This document shows, piece after piece, positions 8,557 through 18,722 of a DNA stretch of 64,000 nucleotides. The notes beneath the pieces are model-generated. The model saw nothing but the letters and a program-made list of their open reading frames with translations, ran no database searches and had not been told where the DNA came from. Every line of letters starts with the position of its first letter. The first letter of the stretch is position 1. A program made the translations under genes and the position numbers. Origin of the DNA: Pseudarthrobacter sp. fls2-241-R2A-127 (lineage in GTDB: Bacteria; Actinomycetota; Actinomycetes; Actinomycetales; Micrococcaceae); assembly GCF_030209355.1 (NCBI RefSeq), contig NZ_JARVSF010000002.1:248001-312000 (forward strand), written 5' to 3'.

Positions 8557-9861
8557 TCAGGCGGCCGCCGGGGGGACAGCAGCGGGTCCGGTGGACATCA
8601 CCACGGCCGCCGCCTCCAGCGCCATCCAGGCCTGCAGTTGCGTGGCCAGCTCCACCGGGGCGCCCGGCGGATAAGTCCGGTCCGCGGGTTGGCCGGCGTG
8701 CACGGAGAAGATGCTCCTGCCCGCCAGGGATGCCTTCGCTTCCTCGGTGCCGACTGTGCGCGCGCCGGCCCAGAACGCCCCGGCCGTGTCCACCACCAGC
8801 GCAGCGGCCGCAGCGCGGGCAGCCTCGGGAAGCCGGCGGTCTGCCGCGGCAAGCGCCAGGTACCGGCAGAGGATCCCGGTGAAGAGGCCGCCGTCGCCTG
8901 TCCCCTCGCAGCGCAGCACGGTGCCGGCGGCAGCGCTGCCCTCGCCTGCCGGGACGGTCAGCAACCGCTGCACCGAGTCCACCAGTGCGGCAGCCCGGGC
9001 CAGGTTGGCGTCCCCGCCCAGTTCAAGGAGGGCACCGAGGACCGGGCCCTGGTTGTACGTGTACAGCGACCGTTCCACCAGCACATCCCCGGCGGGGCCC
9101 AGCCGTGCACCGTCGAGGTAGAGGCCCTGGTCCGGGTCGAAGAGGGTGGCGTCCAGCCAGCCCAGCAGGGACTGTGCCTGGTCCCGCCGGCCGGTGCGGG
9201 CGTAAAACAGCGCTACGGGAGCCGTGGCCGGGGTGTTCTTGAAGTCACGCTTCTTGCTCCAGAACGTTCCGCCGCCCAGGTCGTCGGTGCACGCGGAATC
9301 GAACTGCGGGGTCAGTGCGGCACGTACCCGGGCGTTGCGCCGGCGTCCCGGGCGCCGCGTTTCTTCGGCCAGCTTGTCCAGCCGCAGGGTCGCCAGGGCC
9401 AGCCACGCCATGTCGTCGTAGTAGCTGTTCACGAACGTCAGGGCATTGCGGAGCCTCATGCCGGTGACCAGCCGCGATGCAAGGTGCCCTGCGCTGGGCT
9501 GGTCCGGGCCGTTGAACCGCGCCGCGGGGGTGGCTCCGCCGCCGAGTTCCCTCCAGCCGGTGTCCACGAGGCAGTCCACGTAATGCGCCTGCCACCAGTA
9601 GTGCCACGGCAGGACCAAGCTGGCAGCCGGCCGGGCACGTCGGAGCGCCGCGAGCCACTTTCCCGGCAGCGGGGCCGTGGCTTCTGCATCCTGCCCCGCG
9701 CGAGGCGGGACCTGCGCCGGGTGCTTGCCCTGCCACACCACGGCGGCGAGGTGGGTTCCGGGCAGGAACAACAGATTCCGGCCGAACAGCCCGGTGACGG
9801 AACGGGCCGCGTGGTCCGCCCGGTCCTGCCAGGTGGTCAAGGACGTGCTGCTGGAGGTCAT
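8557..9861 (-). CDS. Glycoside hydrolase family 76 (alpha-1,6-mannanase type)
   Basis: 434 residues starting at the ATG at 9859-9861. GH76 marks: the catalytic pair Asp149-Asp150 in NSYYDDMAWLALA, LGGGTFWSKK, KNTPATAPVALFYARTGR, RSLYTYNQGPVLGALLELGG and DGGLFTGILCRYLALAA, the conserved helices of the (alpha/alpha)6 barrel. No signal peptide is seen, so it acts in the cytosol or on imported fragments. Likely substrates are alpha-1,6-mannan oligosaccharides from yeast walls or lipomannan. It converges with the GH32 gene across 56 bp. Confidence 0.85.
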   Translation of the reverse strand: MTSSSTSLTTWQDRADHAARSVTGLFGRNLLFLPGTHLAAVVWQGKHPAQVPPRAGQDAEATAPLPGKWLAALRRARPAASLVLPWHYWWQAHYVDCLVDTGWRELGGGATPAARFNGPDQPSAGHLASRLVTGMRLRNALTFVNSYYDDMAWLALATLRLDKLAEETRRPGRRRNARVRAALTPQFDSACTDDLGGGTFWSKKRDFKNTPATAPVALFYARTGRRDQAQSLLGWLDATLFDPDQGLYLDGARLGPAGDVLVERSLYTYNQGPVLGALLELGGDANLARAAALVDSVQRLLTVPAGEGSAAAGTVLRCEGTGDGGLFTGILCRYLALAAADRRLPEAARAAAAALVVDTAGAFWAGARTVGTEEAKASLAGRSIFSVHAGQPADRTYPPGAPVELATQLQAWMALEAAAVVMSTGPAAVPPAAA

Positions 9862-9994
9862 GCCGTCCACCCTAGCGGCGGCGCCGTAACCGTAGGCGGC
9901 GGAGTGAGTGCGGCCGCGCCGCATTTCAGTTAACATTCATTAACTGTTGCTCGACGCCGCGCCGCGGCCGGGGCACACGCATCAAGGAGGATGT

Positions 9995-10789
9995 ATGGAC
10001 ATCAAAGGCAGCGTCGCCCTGGTCACGGGCGGTGCCTCCGGGCTCGGAGCGGCCACCGCACGCAGGTTGTTCGACGACGGCGCCTCCGTGGTGCTCCTGG
10101 ACCTCGCTTCGTCAGGCGGCCAGGGTGTCGCGGACGAACTCAACGGCCGTGCCCAGGCCGGCCAGTCCGCCGTCTTCGCCCCCGCCGACGTGACCAGCGA
10201 GCCCGAGGTGCGGGCCGCCGTCGCAACAGCCGCCGGGCTGGGCCCGCTGCGGATCGTGGTGAACTGCGCCGGGATCGCCACCCCCGGGAAGGTGCTGGGC
10301 CGCGACGGCGTCCTGCCCCTGGACACGTTCAGCCGCGTCATCCAGGTCAACCTGATCGGGACTTTCAACGTCCTGCGGCTGGCGGCCGAGGCCATGGTGG
10401 CCACCGAGCCGGTGGCCACTCCGCTGGGCGGCCCGGAGCGCGGCGTCATCATCAACACGGCATCCGTGGCTGCCTTTGATGGGCAGATCGGCCAGCCCGC
10501 CTACTCAGCCTCCAAGGGCGCCGTGGCCGCCATGACGCTGCCCATCGCCCGCGAACTGGCGCGCTCGCTGGTCCGGGTGGTCACCATTGCCCCCGGCATC
10601 TTCGAGACTCCCATGATGGCCGGCCTGCCGCAGGAGGCGCAGGACTCGCTGGGCGCCCAGGTTCCGCACCCGTCCCGGCTGGGCAAGCCTGCGGAATACG
10701 CCAACCTGGTGGCACACATCGTGGACAACGCCATGCTGAACGGCGAAACGATCCGCCTGGACGGCGCCATCCGGATGGGACCGAAATGA
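9995..10789 (+). CDS. SDR 3-hydroxyacyl-CoA dehydrogenase (type II, HSD17B10-like)
   Basis: 264 residues. The start at 9995 follows a strong AAGGAGG site and gives [18 protein letters not shown]. That holds the NAD-binding TGGxSGLG motif; NCAG and the catalytic YSASK follow. The long insert [21 protein letters not shown] between the central strands is typical of type II 3-hydroxyacyl-CoA dehydrogenases, which oxidise 3-hydroxyacyl-CoA in beta-oxidation and branched-chain amino-acid breakdown. The stop overlaps the next start by ATGA, so it is translationally coupled to the acyl-CoA dehydrogenase. Confidence 0.88.
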   Translation: MDIKGSVALVTGGASGLGAATARRLFDDGASVVLLDLASSGGQGVADELNGRAQAGQSAVFAPADVTSEPEVRAAVATAAGLGPLRIVVNCAGIATPGKVLGRDGVLPLDTFSRVIQVNLIGTFNVLRLAAEAMVATEPVATPLGGPERGVIINTASVAAFDGQIGQPAYSASKGAVAAMTLPIARELARSLVRVVTIAPGIFETPMMAGLPQEAQDSLGAQVPHPSRLGKPAEYANLVAHIVDNAMLNGETIRLDGAIRMGPK

Positions 10790-11991
10790 GCGCCCCGGAC
10801 GTGTCACAGCTGCCGGCGGCGGACTTTTTCGCCGTCGAATCGATGCTGGGCCAGAACGAACGGAACAAGCTCGCCGAACTCCGGGACTTCCTCGCCGCCG
10901 AGGTGGCGCCCTACGCCGCGGACTGGTGGAACAAGGCCGAGTTCCCTGCCCACATCCTGCCCAAGCTGGCCGCCCTGGAACTCAGCACGCCGGCGCACCG
11001 CGGCTACAGCAACCTGTTCGCCGGACTGGTCATAGCGGAAATGACCCGCGTGGATACGTCCTTGGCCACGTTCTTCCTGGTCCACCACGACCTCTTCGTC
11101 GAGTCCCTGCACACCTTCGGCACGGAGGACCAGAAGCGGCGGCTGCTGGCTGACGCCTCGGACCTGCGGATCACGGGCGCCTTCGCCCTTACCGAACCCT
11201 TGCACGGCTCCGACGTGGCCGGCGGCCTGGAGACACGTGCCCGGCGGATCTCGTCCGTCACCGGAGAAGCGGACGACGCCGGCGACACCTGGGTGCTCAA
11301 CGGTGCCAAACGGTGGATCGGCAACGGGACGTTCTGCGACTACATGCTGGTCTGGGCGCGCGACGAGGCCGACGGTTCCGTCCGGGGTTTCATTGTCGAC
11401 GCCACGCTGCCGGGCGTCAGCCGGAGCCGGATCGAGAACAAGATCGCGCTGCGGACCGTCCAAAACGCGGACATCGTTTTCAGCGACGTCCGGGTGCCCG
11501 AAACGGACCGCTTCGGCGGGATCAACAGCTTCGAGGACACCAAGGAACTGCTCCGCAGCTCACGGATTATGGTGGCCTGGCAAACGGTGGGGCAGCAACT
11601 GGCGGCTTTCAACGTCGCCCGGCAGTACGCCGTGGAGCGGCAGCAGTTCGGCCGCCCGCTGGCACACTTCCAGCTGATCCAGCAACAGCTGGTGACCATG
11701 CTGGGCAACACCGTGGCCAGCATGGGAATGATGGCCGGGATCGCCAGGCTCCAGGACCAGGGAGCCGCCGGCATGCCGCAGGTGGCCTTGGCCAAGTCCT
11801 ACCTCAGTGCCCGGATGCGCGAAACCGTGGCCCTGGGCCGGTCCATCCTGGGCGGGAACGGCATTGTCACCGACTACCGGATGGCGAAGATCTTCGCGGA
11901 TGCCGAGGCCATCTATACCTACGAGGGTTCCTTCGAGGTGAACACCCTGATCGTGGGCCGGGCCATCACCGGGATCTCAGCCATTTCCTGA
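10786..11991 (+). CDS. Acyl-CoA dehydrogenase family (glutaryl-CoA dehydrogenase-like)
   Basis: 401 residues. FAD and substrate motifs: [78 protein letters not shown], and the catalytic Glu in [20 protein letters not shown]. The position of that Glu and the KRWIGNG stretch resemble glutaryl-CoA and short-branched acyl-CoA dehydrogenases. The coupled SDR upstream suggests a mini beta-oxidation pair. Neither an enoyl-CoA hydratase nor a thiolase is adjacent. The substrate cannot be fixed from sequence alone. Confidence 0.87.
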   Translation: MSAPDVSQLPAADFFAVESMLGQNERNKLAELRDFLAAEVAPYAADWWNKAEFPAHILPKLAALELSTPAHRGYSNLFAGLVIAEMTRVDTSLATFFLVHHDLFVESLHTFGTEDQKRRLLADASDLRITGAFALTEPLHGSDVAGGLETRARRISSVTGEADDAGDTWVLNGAKRWIGNGTFCDYMLVWARDEADGSVRGFIVDATLPGVSRSRIENKIALRTVQNADIVFSDVRVPETDRFGGINSFEDTKELLRSSRIMVAWQTVGQQLAAFNVARQYAVERQQFGRPLAHFQLIQQQLVTMLGNTVASMGMMAGIARLQDQGAAGMPQVALAKSYLSARMRETVALGRSILGGNGIVTDYRMAKIFADAEAIYTYEGSFEVNTLIVGRAITGISAIS

Positions 11992-12003
11992 GCTTCCCGG
12001 GCG

Positions 12004-12843
12004 CTAAGCGGGGTAGGGCTGCTTCTCGCCGGCCTCCACGCGGATGTCCAGGCTGTTGTTCTTCACCGGCGTGGGGCAGGTGCCGTAGGGCGTGAAGGCG
12101 CTCGGGTAGTTGATGGCACGGTTGAAGTCCAGCACCACGGAGCCGTCCGGGCGGGGCCGGGGGACGGAAAGTTTGCGCCAGTCAGCTGTTTGTCCCGGCG
12201 GGGCAGCGCCGTTGGTTTCGTCGTGGAACGTGACGGTCAGGGCGCCGAGCTTTTCTTCCTCCGCCTGGAGCCTGAACTCGTGGCTGCTGCCGGGGAGGCC
12301 GAATACCACCTCACCCACGCTGCGGTGCACGCCGTCCACCAGCGGATTGGCCGTGCCGATCGGCACGTCCACCGGCTCCGGGTAGGGCACGAACCGGCCG
12401 GTCACTTCCCATTCCGGGTTGTACGGATAGGTGGGCACGGCGTCGAACTCTGTGAACACCGGCGAGGCTGAGTCACGGGTGCGGATCGCGTACCGCCCGC
12501 CGCGCATGGCCAGTTCCACCACCACCTGGTCCCCGTCCGGGGCGCCGAACTGCACCCACATCAGGGACTCCTCGTCGGCGAGGGCGGCGGAGATGGTGCC
12601 GTCCACCGTTTCGCCTGTCTCCACGAGCGTGAGCCCGTCCGCCGGGACCGCGGTGAGCACCGCCGTCGTGCCCGCTGCCGCCGTGGACCACAGGCCCGGG
12701 GCAAGCTCGACGGCGGCGGGTGAGTCCTCGAGCCACTGGAAGGAGGTGAGGGTGAGCCAGCCGTGCGGCGTTGCCAGCGCCTTGTTGCGGTTGGTGCGGA
12801 AGCGCTGCCAGCGCTCGACTTTGGCTGCGGTGGTGGTGGACAT
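12004..12843 (-). CDS. DUF1684 domain protein
   Basis: 279 residues. The C-terminal signature of DUF1684 is clear: SVVLDFNRAINYPSAFTPYG, then TCPTPVKNNSLDIRVEAGEK. The N-terminal HGWLTLTSFQWLE is also family-typical. Function is unknown, though the fold is beta-rich and soluble. It converges with the acyl-CoA dehydrogenase, with only 12 bp between stops, and diverges from ppc. Confidence 0.85.
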   Translation of the reverse strand: MSTTTAAKVERWQRFRTNRNKALATPHGWLTLTSFQWLEDSPAAVELAPGLWSTAAAGTTAVLTAVPADGLTLVETGETVDGTISAALADEESLMWVQFGAPDGDQVVVELAMRGGRYAIRTRDSASPVFTEFDAVPTYPYNPEWEVTGRFVPYPEPVDVPIGTANPLVDGVHRSVGEVVFGLPGSSHEFRLQAEEEKLGALTVTFHDETNGAAPPGQTADWRKLSVPRPRPDGSVVLDFNRAINYPSAFTPYGTCPTPVKNNSLDIRVEAGEKQPYPA

Positions 12844-13033
12844 GGTTCCTTCCGGTTGCGTCTGCCCACGCTACAACCACCGGGATTTTGTGTTCATTCC
12901 GCCGGAGCGGACATCTTTTGAGACAGATTCGGCGCTGCACGGGACCGGGGGTAGCATCTTTAGCTAGTAACGTGGCTCACAGTATCCAGCGCAGTGTACG
13001 AGCCAAGTCCGAAACCCTCGAAAGATAGCTTCC

Positions 13034-15841
13034 ATGGCTCACACTGCAACACATCCCGAATCCGATCTCGCCTCCGAACTGCGCGCGGACGTCCGGCGCG
13101 TTTCCACCCTGCTGGGCGAGTCCTTGGTCCGCCAGCACGGGCCCGAACTCCTGGACCTGGTGGAACAGGTCCGGCTCCTGACCAAGGAATCCAAGGAAGC
13201 GGCGCGTGGCGGCGCGGACGCCACCGGCCCCTGGAGCGCGCACGACGTCGTCGCCCAGGTCCGCGAACTGCTCGGCTCCCTGCCCATCGAGCAGGCAACC
13301 GACCTGGTGCGTGCCTTCGCGTTCTATTTCCACCTGGCCAACGCCGCCGAGCAGGTCCACCGGGTCCGCGGCCTGCGCAACCGGGCGGAAAAGGACGGCT
13401 GGCTGGCCAAGACCGTGGCGGACATCGCCGAGCAGGCAGGCCCGGACGTGCTGCAGGAAGTGGTCAACGGGCTGGACGTCCGCCCGATCTTCACCGCGCA
13501 CCCCACCGAAGCTTCCCGCCGCTCTGTCCTGGACAAGATCCGCAAGATCTCCGACGTCCTGTCCCGGTCCACGGCCGAGGGGTCCACGGCGCGGCGGCGG
13601 CAGGACCGGCAGCTGGCCGAGATCATCGACCAGATGTGGCAGACCGACGAACTGCGCCAGGTCCGGCCCACGCCAGTGGATGAGGCCCGCAACGCCATCT
13701 ATTACCTGGGCGGCATCCTCACCGACTCCATGCCGCACATCCTGTCCGAACTCGCCGACCTCCTGGGCGAGCACGGCGTCAGCCTGGCCGCCAAGGATGC
13801 GCCCATCCGGTTCGGATCCTGGATCGGCGGCGACCGTGACGGCAACCCGAACGTCACCGCGGCCGTGACCCGGGAGATCCTCCAGATCCAGAACCAGAGC
13901 GCCATCCGCATCAGCCTCGGCATGATCGATGAACTGATTTCCGTCCTGTCCAACTCCACGGCCCTGGCCGGCGCCGACCCCGCGCTGCTCGAATCCATCG
14001 ATACGGACCTGAAGAACCTGCCGGGCCTGGACAAGCGGGTCCTGGAACTGAACGCGCAGGAGCCCTACCGGCTGAAGCTCACCTGCATCAAGGCCAAGCT
14101 GATCAACACCGGAAAAAGGGTAGCGGCCAACTCCAACCACGAGCACGGCCGCGACTACAACGGAACCGACGAACTCCTGGCGGACCTGCAGCTGGTGGAA
14201 CTCTCGCTGCGCAACCACTCAGCGGCCCTGGCAGCGGACGGCTCCCTGGCCCGGGTGCGCCGCGCCATCGCATCTTTCGGGCTCCATCTGGCCACGCTGG
14301 ACATCCGCGAACACGCAGACCACCACCACGACGCCGTCGGGCAGCTGATGGACCGGATCGGTGGCCCCGGGCTGCGCTACGCGGAGCTGAGCCGCCAGGA
14401 ACGCTTCGAGGTGCTGGGCTCCGAGCTGGCGTCCCGCCGCCCGCTCTCCGGCCACCCGATCAAGCTCGACGGCGCCGCCGACGGCACGTACGACGTCTTC
14501 CGCGAGATCCGCCGGGCCCTGCGCATGTACGGCCCGGACGTCATCGAGACCTACATCATCTCCATGACCCGCGGCGCCGACGACGTCCTCGCCGCCGCCG
14601 TCCTGGCGCGCGAAGCCGGCCTGGTGAACCTGTTTGGCGACAAGCCGTACGCCAAGCTCGGCTTCGCGCCGCTGCTGGAAACGGTGGAGGAACTCCGCGC
14701 CTCAGCCGAGATCGTCGACCAACTGCTGTCCGATCCCTCCTACCGGGAACTGGTGCGGCTGCGCGGCGACGTCCAGGAAGTGATGCTGGGCTACTCGGAT
14801 TCGAACAAGGAATCCGGTGTGATGACCAGCCAGTGGGAGATCCACAAGACCCAGCGCAAGCTGCGCGACGTGGCAGCCAAGCACGGCGTGCGGGTGCGCC
14901 TGTTCCACGGCCGCGGTGGTTCCGTGGGCCGCGGCGGCGGGCCCACCTATGACGCCATCCTGGCCCAGCCCAACGGCGTCCTGGAAGGCGAGATCAAGTT
15001 CACGGAGCAGGGCGAGGTCATCTCGGACAAGTACTCCCTGCCTGAGCTTGCCCGGGAGAACCTGGAGCTCTCGCTGGCCGCGGTGCTGCAGGGCTCGGCC
15101 CTGCACCGCAACCCGCGGACCTCGGAGGACCAGCGGGAGCGTTACGGCCACGTCATGGAAGCCATCTCGGATGCCGCGTTTGAGCGGTACCGGAAGCTGA
15201 TCGACCACCCCGACCTGCCCGCCTACTTCATGGCATCCACCCCCGTGGAACAGCTCGGGTCCCTCAATATCGGCTCCCGCCCGTCCAAGCGTCCGGATTC
15301 GGGTGCAGGCCTCGGTGGCCTGCGAGCCATCCCCTGGGTTTTCGGCTGGACCCAGTCGCGGCAGATCGTCCCGGGCTGGTTCGGCGTGGGCTCAGGGCTC
15401 AAGGCCGCCCGGGAAGCCGGGCACTCCGCCCAGCTGGTGGAGATGATGGACCACTGGAACTTCTTCCGGTCCGTGCTGTCCAACGTGGAGATGACCCTGG
15501 CCAAGACGGACATGGACATCGCCGGCTACTACGTGTCCACCCTGGTCCCGGAGGAACTGCACCACCTGTTCCGCACCATCCGGGAGGAATACGAGCTCAC
15601 GGTGGCCGAGGTCCGCAAGCTCACCGGCGAGGACATCCTGCTGGACGCCCAGCCCACGCTGAAGCGTTCCCTGGAGATCCGCGACCAGTACCTGGATCCC
15701 ATCAGCTACCTTCAGGTTGAACTGATGCGCCGCATCCGGACCGAGGCGGAAATCAGCGGGGCAGAAATCGACGAGCGCCTCCAGCGGGCCATGCTCATCA
15801 CCGTCAACGGTGTTGCCGCAGGCCTCCGCAACACCGGCTAA
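13034..15841 (+). CDS. ppc: Phosphoenolpyruvate carboxylase
   Basis: 935 residues, full length. It makes oxaloacetate from PEP and bicarbonate, refilling the TCA cycle. Signatures: [17 protein letters not shown] with the catalytic His, [36 protein letters not shown], the [20 protein letters not shown] loop, and [20 protein letters not shown]. The C-terminal effector end [12 protein letters not shown] is intact. The 190 bp upstream is shared with the divergent DUF1684 gene. A perfect 17-bp hairpin follows directly. Confidence 0.97.
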   Translation: MAHTATHPESDLASELRADVRRVSTLLGESLVRQHGPELLDLVEQVRLLTKESKEAARGGADATGPWSAHDVVAQVRELLGSLPIEQATDLVRAFAFYFHLANAAEQVHRVRGLRNRAEKDGWLAKTVADIAEQAGPDVLQEVVNGLDVRPIFTAHPTEASRRSVLDKIRKISDVLSRSTAEGSTARRRQDRQLAEIIDQMWQTDELRQVRPTPVDEARNAIYYLGGILTDSMPHILSELADLLGEHGVSLAAKDAPIRFGSWIGGDRDGNPNVTAAVTREILQIQNQSAIRISLGMIDELISVLSNSTALAGADPALLESIDTDLKNLPGLDKRVLELNAQEPYRLKLTCIKAKLINTGKRVAANSNHEHGRDYNGTDELLADLQLVELSLRNHSAALAADGSLARVRRAIASFGLHLATLDIREHADHHHDAVGQLMDRIGGPGLRYAELSRQERFEVLGSELASRRPLSGHPIKLDGAADGTYDVFREIRRALRMYGPDVIETYIISMTRGADDVLAAAVLAREAGLVNLFGDKPYAKLGFAPLLETVEELRASAEIVDQLLSDPSYRELVRLRGDVQEVMLGYSDSNKESGVMTSQWEIHKTQRKLRDVAAKHGVRVRLFHGRGGSVGRGGGPTYDAILAQPNGVLEGEIKFTEQGEVISDKYSLPELARENLELSLAAVLQGSALHRNPRTSEDQRERYGHVMEAISDAAFERYRKLIDHPDLPAYFMASTPVEQLGSLNIGSRPSKRPDSGAGLGGLRAIPWVFGWTQSRQIVPGWFGVGSGLKAAREAGHSAQLVEMMDHWNFFRSVLSNVEMTLAKTDMDIAGYYVSTLVPEELHHLFRTIREEYELTVAEVRKLTGEDILLDAQPTLKRSLEIRDQYLDPISYLQVELMRRIRTEAEISGAEIDERLQRAMLITVNGVAAGLRNTG

Positions 15842-15856
15842 GTCATCCTGTTGCCC

Positions 15857-15903
15857 CATCACTTATGGTCCCTGACAGGATCCCCTAGGGACCATAAGTG
15901 ATG
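15857..15903. terminator. Perfect 17-bp inverted repeat after ppc
   Basis: CATCACTTATGGTCCCT (15857-15873) and AGGGACCATAAGTGATG (15887-15903) are exact complements around a 13-nt loop. The stem begins 16 bp after the ppc stop. No T-run follows and the arms are only moderately GC-rich. It may act as a terminator or 3'-end stabiliser for ppc. It also sits 30 bp upstream of the next start codon, so a regulatory role there is possible. Confidence 0.6.
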
Positions 15904-15933
15904 GCGCATCCCGGTTTGGATAGGGTGGAGGGC

Positions 15934-16239
15934 ATGCCTTCCTTCCAGACCCGCCTCAAGATCACCGGGCTGCGGCCGGGGAATCCGCCGGAATCCGTCA
16001 TGGACGCCGCCGTGGAGGCGCTGGGCACCCGGCACCACGTGGAGGCGCACCAGCTGCAGATTGCCGGCGGGGTGCCGCAACTTAACCTTCGGTTCCTCGT
16101 GGAGGCCACCGAGTACACCGGCGAGAACCAGCAGGCGCTGGAGTCGGCAAACATGATGCGCGACGCCGTCGAACGCGTTGCGCTGACAGGTGCGCTCAGC
16201 GTGCTGCGGCGCAGCCGCGGCAAGTGGCTGCCCGTCTAG
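15934..16239 (+). CDS. Small conserved hypothetical protein
   Basis: 101 residues, MPSFQTRLKITGLRPGNPPE onward, with a RBS-like GGTGGAGGGC just before the chosen ATG. The composition suggests an alpha/beta domain: two strands, a helix (SVMDAAVEALG) and a second beta-alpha unit (HQLQIAGGVPQLNLRFLVEA, then NMMRDAVERVALTG). It resembles a small ferredoxin-like or dodecin-like fold, but I do not recognise the family. An earlier ATG at 15898 would place the start inside the hairpin and is less likely. Its stop overlaps the stop of the convergent DedA gene. Confidence 0.7.
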   Translation: MPSFQTRLKITGLRPGNPPESVMDAAVEALGTRHHVEAHQLQIAGGVPQLNLRFLVEATEYTGENQQALESANMMRDAVERVALTGALSVLRRSRGKWLPV

Positions 16240-16859
16240 CCGGCGTCCGGAACGGGCTCGTCCTCCACCGGCGACCGGTTGCCGCGCCGGCGGGTGACCA
16301 GAAGGCCCACGACGGCGCCGATCACCAGGCCCACCGCCACGCCGATCAGGGAGCTGGCCCAGAACGGCAGCCTGGTGGTTGAACCCGTGAAGTACCCCAG
16401 CCCGACGAGCCAGCACGCCCAGAGGACCGCCCCCAGCCCGGCGCACAGGCCGAACCCCCGCACCGAGACATTGGCGACGCCGGACGCTGCCGCGGTGGCC
16501 AGCCGGCCGCCGGGGATGAACCTGCCGCCGATGATAGTGCCGTAGGTGGATGACCGCCCGGCCTTGGCCAATGCCGCATGGATGCCGGCGTGCACGCGGC
16601 GGCCCCATTTCCAACGGTCCAGCACGTGGCTGAGCCGCCGGCGGAACAGGTGGAACACCACCATGTCGCCGATCCAGGAAGCGAGCGCGGCGAGCACCAG
16701 GACAAGGAACACGTTGGCCCGGCCGTCCGCGGACAGCGCACCGCCGGTGATCACCAGCATCTCCGACGGGATGGGCGGGAAGATGGCGTCGCCGATCACC
16801 ATCGGGATGACCCAGAAATAGAGGGCCGCTCCCCAGCTGTCAGCGCTGCCGAAGTCCAT
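16236..16859 (-). CDS. DedA family membrane protein
   Basis: About 207 residues from the ATG at 16857-16859. The DedA/SNARE-associated pattern is present: IPMVIGDAIFPPIPSEMLVI near the N-terminus, GDMVVFHLFRRR, and GRFIPGGRLATAAASGVANV. Five hydrophobic segments can be placed, ending in a basic tail. DedA proteins are implicated in polyprenyl-phosphate or phospholipid flipping and membrane-potential maintenance. A GTG six codons upstream (16875-16877) is an alternative start. Confidence 0.85.
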   Translation of the reverse strand: MDFGSADSWGAALYFWVIPMVIGDAIFPPIPSEMLVITGGALSADGRANVFLVLVLAALASWIGDMVVFHLFRRRLSHVLDRWKWGRRVHAGIHAALAKAGRSSTYGTIIGGRFIPGGRLATAAASGVANVSVRGFGLCAGLGAVLWACWLVGLGYFTGSTTRLPFWASSLIGVAVGLVIGAVVGLLVTRRRGNRSPVEDEPVPDAG

Positions 16860-16976
16860 TGCCACAAGGTATCGCACTTTCGCCGACCCGGTGGGGGAGT
16901 GGCCGGGGCGCTGGACCCGGCCAGCGGGTTGAACAGGTCGAGTTCGTGCGCCGCGCGGCCGGGGTTGAAGCAGTGT

Positions 16977-17948
16977 TCAGGGACGTGCCCGGGCCGCTTC
17001 GCTGAGCGCCAGGCGGCTGCGGTACTCCGCTGGCTTTCCGGAGATCGGATCCACGAACCGGATTCCGCGGGCCAACAGCTGCAGCGGTTTGGCGTAGTCG
17101 TCCGGGGCCTTGTCCAGCAGGTCGGGGTAGAAGGCGTCGTTCACGATTCCCAGTCCCAGCGAGGCCATGTGGACCCGCAGCTGGTGCGTCTTGCCGGTGT
17201 GGGGTTCCAGCCGGTAGCGGGCGAGGCGCCTGGCGCCTGCGGTGCCGCCGGCACCCGCCGGGCTGCCGGCGTCGAACGTTTCCAGCCGCTCAATCCTGGT
17301 TTCCGCGTTCGGCTCGCCGTCAATGACTTCCGCCAGCAGGTAGCTTCGGGACTTGGTCATCCGGTTGCGGACCACCACGGGAAACTCGACGGCGGGGTGC
17401 CCGGGTGCGGGCTCCGCGGCCGAGACGCATTCGTACTCTTTCTGCACCTGCCGCTTCTCAAAAAGGACCTGGTATTTGCCCCGGGTCTGCGGGTTGGTGG
17501 AGAAGAGCAGGACGCCGGCAGTCATGCGGTCCAGCCGGTGCATGGGGATGAGGTCCGGGAGGTCCAACTGGTTCCGCAGGCGCACCAGGGCGGATTCCTG
17601 GATGTAGGTGCCTCCGGGCGTGGTAGGCAGGAAGTGGGGTTTATCCACCACCAGCAGGTGGTCATCCTGGTGCAGGATGTTCAGCTCCACGGGCAGCCGG
17701 GTCTCCGCCGGCAGCGTGCGGTAGTACCAAATGAAGGTGTGGTCCTGCAGGGGCGTGCTGCGGTCCAGGGGGATGCCGCCTTCGCCCACGATCTCGCCGG
17801 CATCGAACCGGTCCTCGATGCCTTGCGGATCGATGTGGCCCCACCGGTGCATCATGTAGTCCATCGCGGTGTCCCACGGTCCCTCGTCCGGCAGCCGCAG
17901 GCGGGTGGCATTGACGCCGTCGCGGACGGGAAGGGGGGATTGCATCAC
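16977..17948 (-). CDS. RluA-family pseudouridine synthase
   Basis: 323 residues. The catalytic motif is IPMHRLDRMTAGVLLFSTNP, with the essential Asp in HRLDR. LLVVDKPHFLPTTPGGTYIQ and the later GKTHQLRVHMASLGLGIVND complete the family core. The N-terminal 90 residues give an S4-like region without an obvious full S4 domain. It isomerises uridine to pseudouridine in rRNA or tRNA; which site cannot be told. It starts about 100 bp from a divergent ArsR operon. Confidence 0.88.
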   Translation of the reverse strand: MMQSPLPVRDGVNATRLRLPDEGPWDTAMDYMMHRWGHIDPQGIEDRFDAGEIVGEGGIPLDRSTPLQDHTFIWYYRTLPAETRLPVELNILHQDDHLLVVDKPHFLPTTPGGTYIQESALVRLRNQLDLPDLIPMHRLDRMTAGVLLFSTNPQTRGKYQVLFEKRQVQKEYECVSAAEPAPGHPAVEFPVVVRNRMTKSRSYLLAEVIDGEPNAETRIERLETFDAGSPAGAGGTAGARRLARYRLEPHTGKTHQLRVHMASLGLGIVNDAFYPDLLDKAPDDYAKPLQLLARGIRFVDPISGKPAEYRSRLALSEAARARP

Positions 17949-18050
17949 CGGCCCATTCTACCGGCGTTGATACGGCCGGTTCGGACTGCAGCGTTCCGGC
18001 GAACTCGGTGCGAACCGTGGACACCTGCCCCTCCGACGATAAAAAAGTTC

Positions 18051-18080
18051 TTGACAATAAAAGTTGTCGGTAGTCACAAT
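18051..18080 (+). promoter_or_regulatory. Promoter with operator palindrome for the ArsR-like operon
   Basis: TTGACA (18051-18056) is a perfect -35 box. An 18-bp spacer leads to CACAAT (18075-18080), a weak -10 only 6 nt before the ATG, which suggests a leaderless transcript. Within the spacer GACAA-TAAAAG-TTGTC (18053-18068) is a perfect dyad overlapping the -35, well placed for repression by the regulator encoded next. The AT-rich stretch stands out from its surroundings. Confidence 0.6.
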
Positions 18081-18086
18081 GAAGGC

Positions 18087-18722
18087 ATGCAGGAAATTGC
18101 AGTCATCGAGGACCCGGCCGCGGCCGAAGCATCCCTGGATCCCATTCGCACCAGCATCCTGCGGGAGCTGGTCCGGCCCGGATCTGCGACGCAGCTCGCC
18201 GTCCGGGTGGGCCTGCCCAGGCAGAAGGTCAACTACCACCTCAAGGCGCTGGAGCGGCATGGCCTGGTGGAACTGGTGGAGGAGCGCCGCAAGGGAAACG
18301 TCACCGAGCGGGTCCTCCAGGCCACCGCGGCCTCCTACCTGATCTCGCCGTCGGCGCTGGCCTCGGTGTCCCCGGACCCCCGGCAGTTCGGGGACCGGTT
18401 CTCCGCCTTTTGGCTGCTGGCGCTCGCCGGCCGGATGGTCCAGGAAGTGGGGAAGCTGATCGCCGGTGCTGCCGCCGCCCGGCAGAAGCTGGCCACGTTC
18501 GCCATCGATGGCGAGATCACGTTCCGCACCGCCGCCGAACGGGCCTCGTTCGCCGAGGAACTCGGCGTGGAGGTTACCCGGCTGGTGGACAAGTACCACG
18601 ACGCCGGGGCGCCGCAGGGGCGGCGGCACCGGCTCGTCGTCGCCCTGCACCCGGCTCTTAAAGAAACCCGTGCCCCCAAGGCAACCAACGAATCCAATCC
18701 AGGCAAGGAACAGGACAAATGA
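18087..18722 (+). CDS. ArsR-type winged-helix regulator with extended C-terminus
   Basis: 211 residues. Residues 15-75 are the winged helix: DPIRTSILRELVRPGSATQL, then PRQKVNYHLKALERHGLVEL and the VEERRKGNVTERVL wing. The C-terminal 130 residues are helical and presumably dimerise or bind ligand. No metal-binding Cys pair is seen, so a metal sensor is unlikely. Helix-turn-helix genes coupled to SRPBCC genes are a common actinobacterial pair. The stop overlaps the SRPBCC start by ATGA. Confidence 0.85.
   Translation: MQEIAVIEDPAAAEASLDPIRTSILRELVRPGSATQLAVRVGLPRQKVNYHLKALERHGLVELVEERRKGNVTERVLQATAASYLISPSALASVSPDPRQFGDRFSAFWLLALAGRMVQEVGKLIAGAAAARQKLATFAIDGEITFRTAAERASFAEELGVEVTRLVDKYHDAGAPQGRRHRLVVALHPALKETRAPKATNESNPGKEQDK

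Noticed and set aside
16578..18086. Long N-terminal extension of the ArsR-like regulator frame
   Set aside because: It is antisense to DedA and the pseudouridine synthase. The regulator fold, promoter and ATG at 18087 mark the real start.
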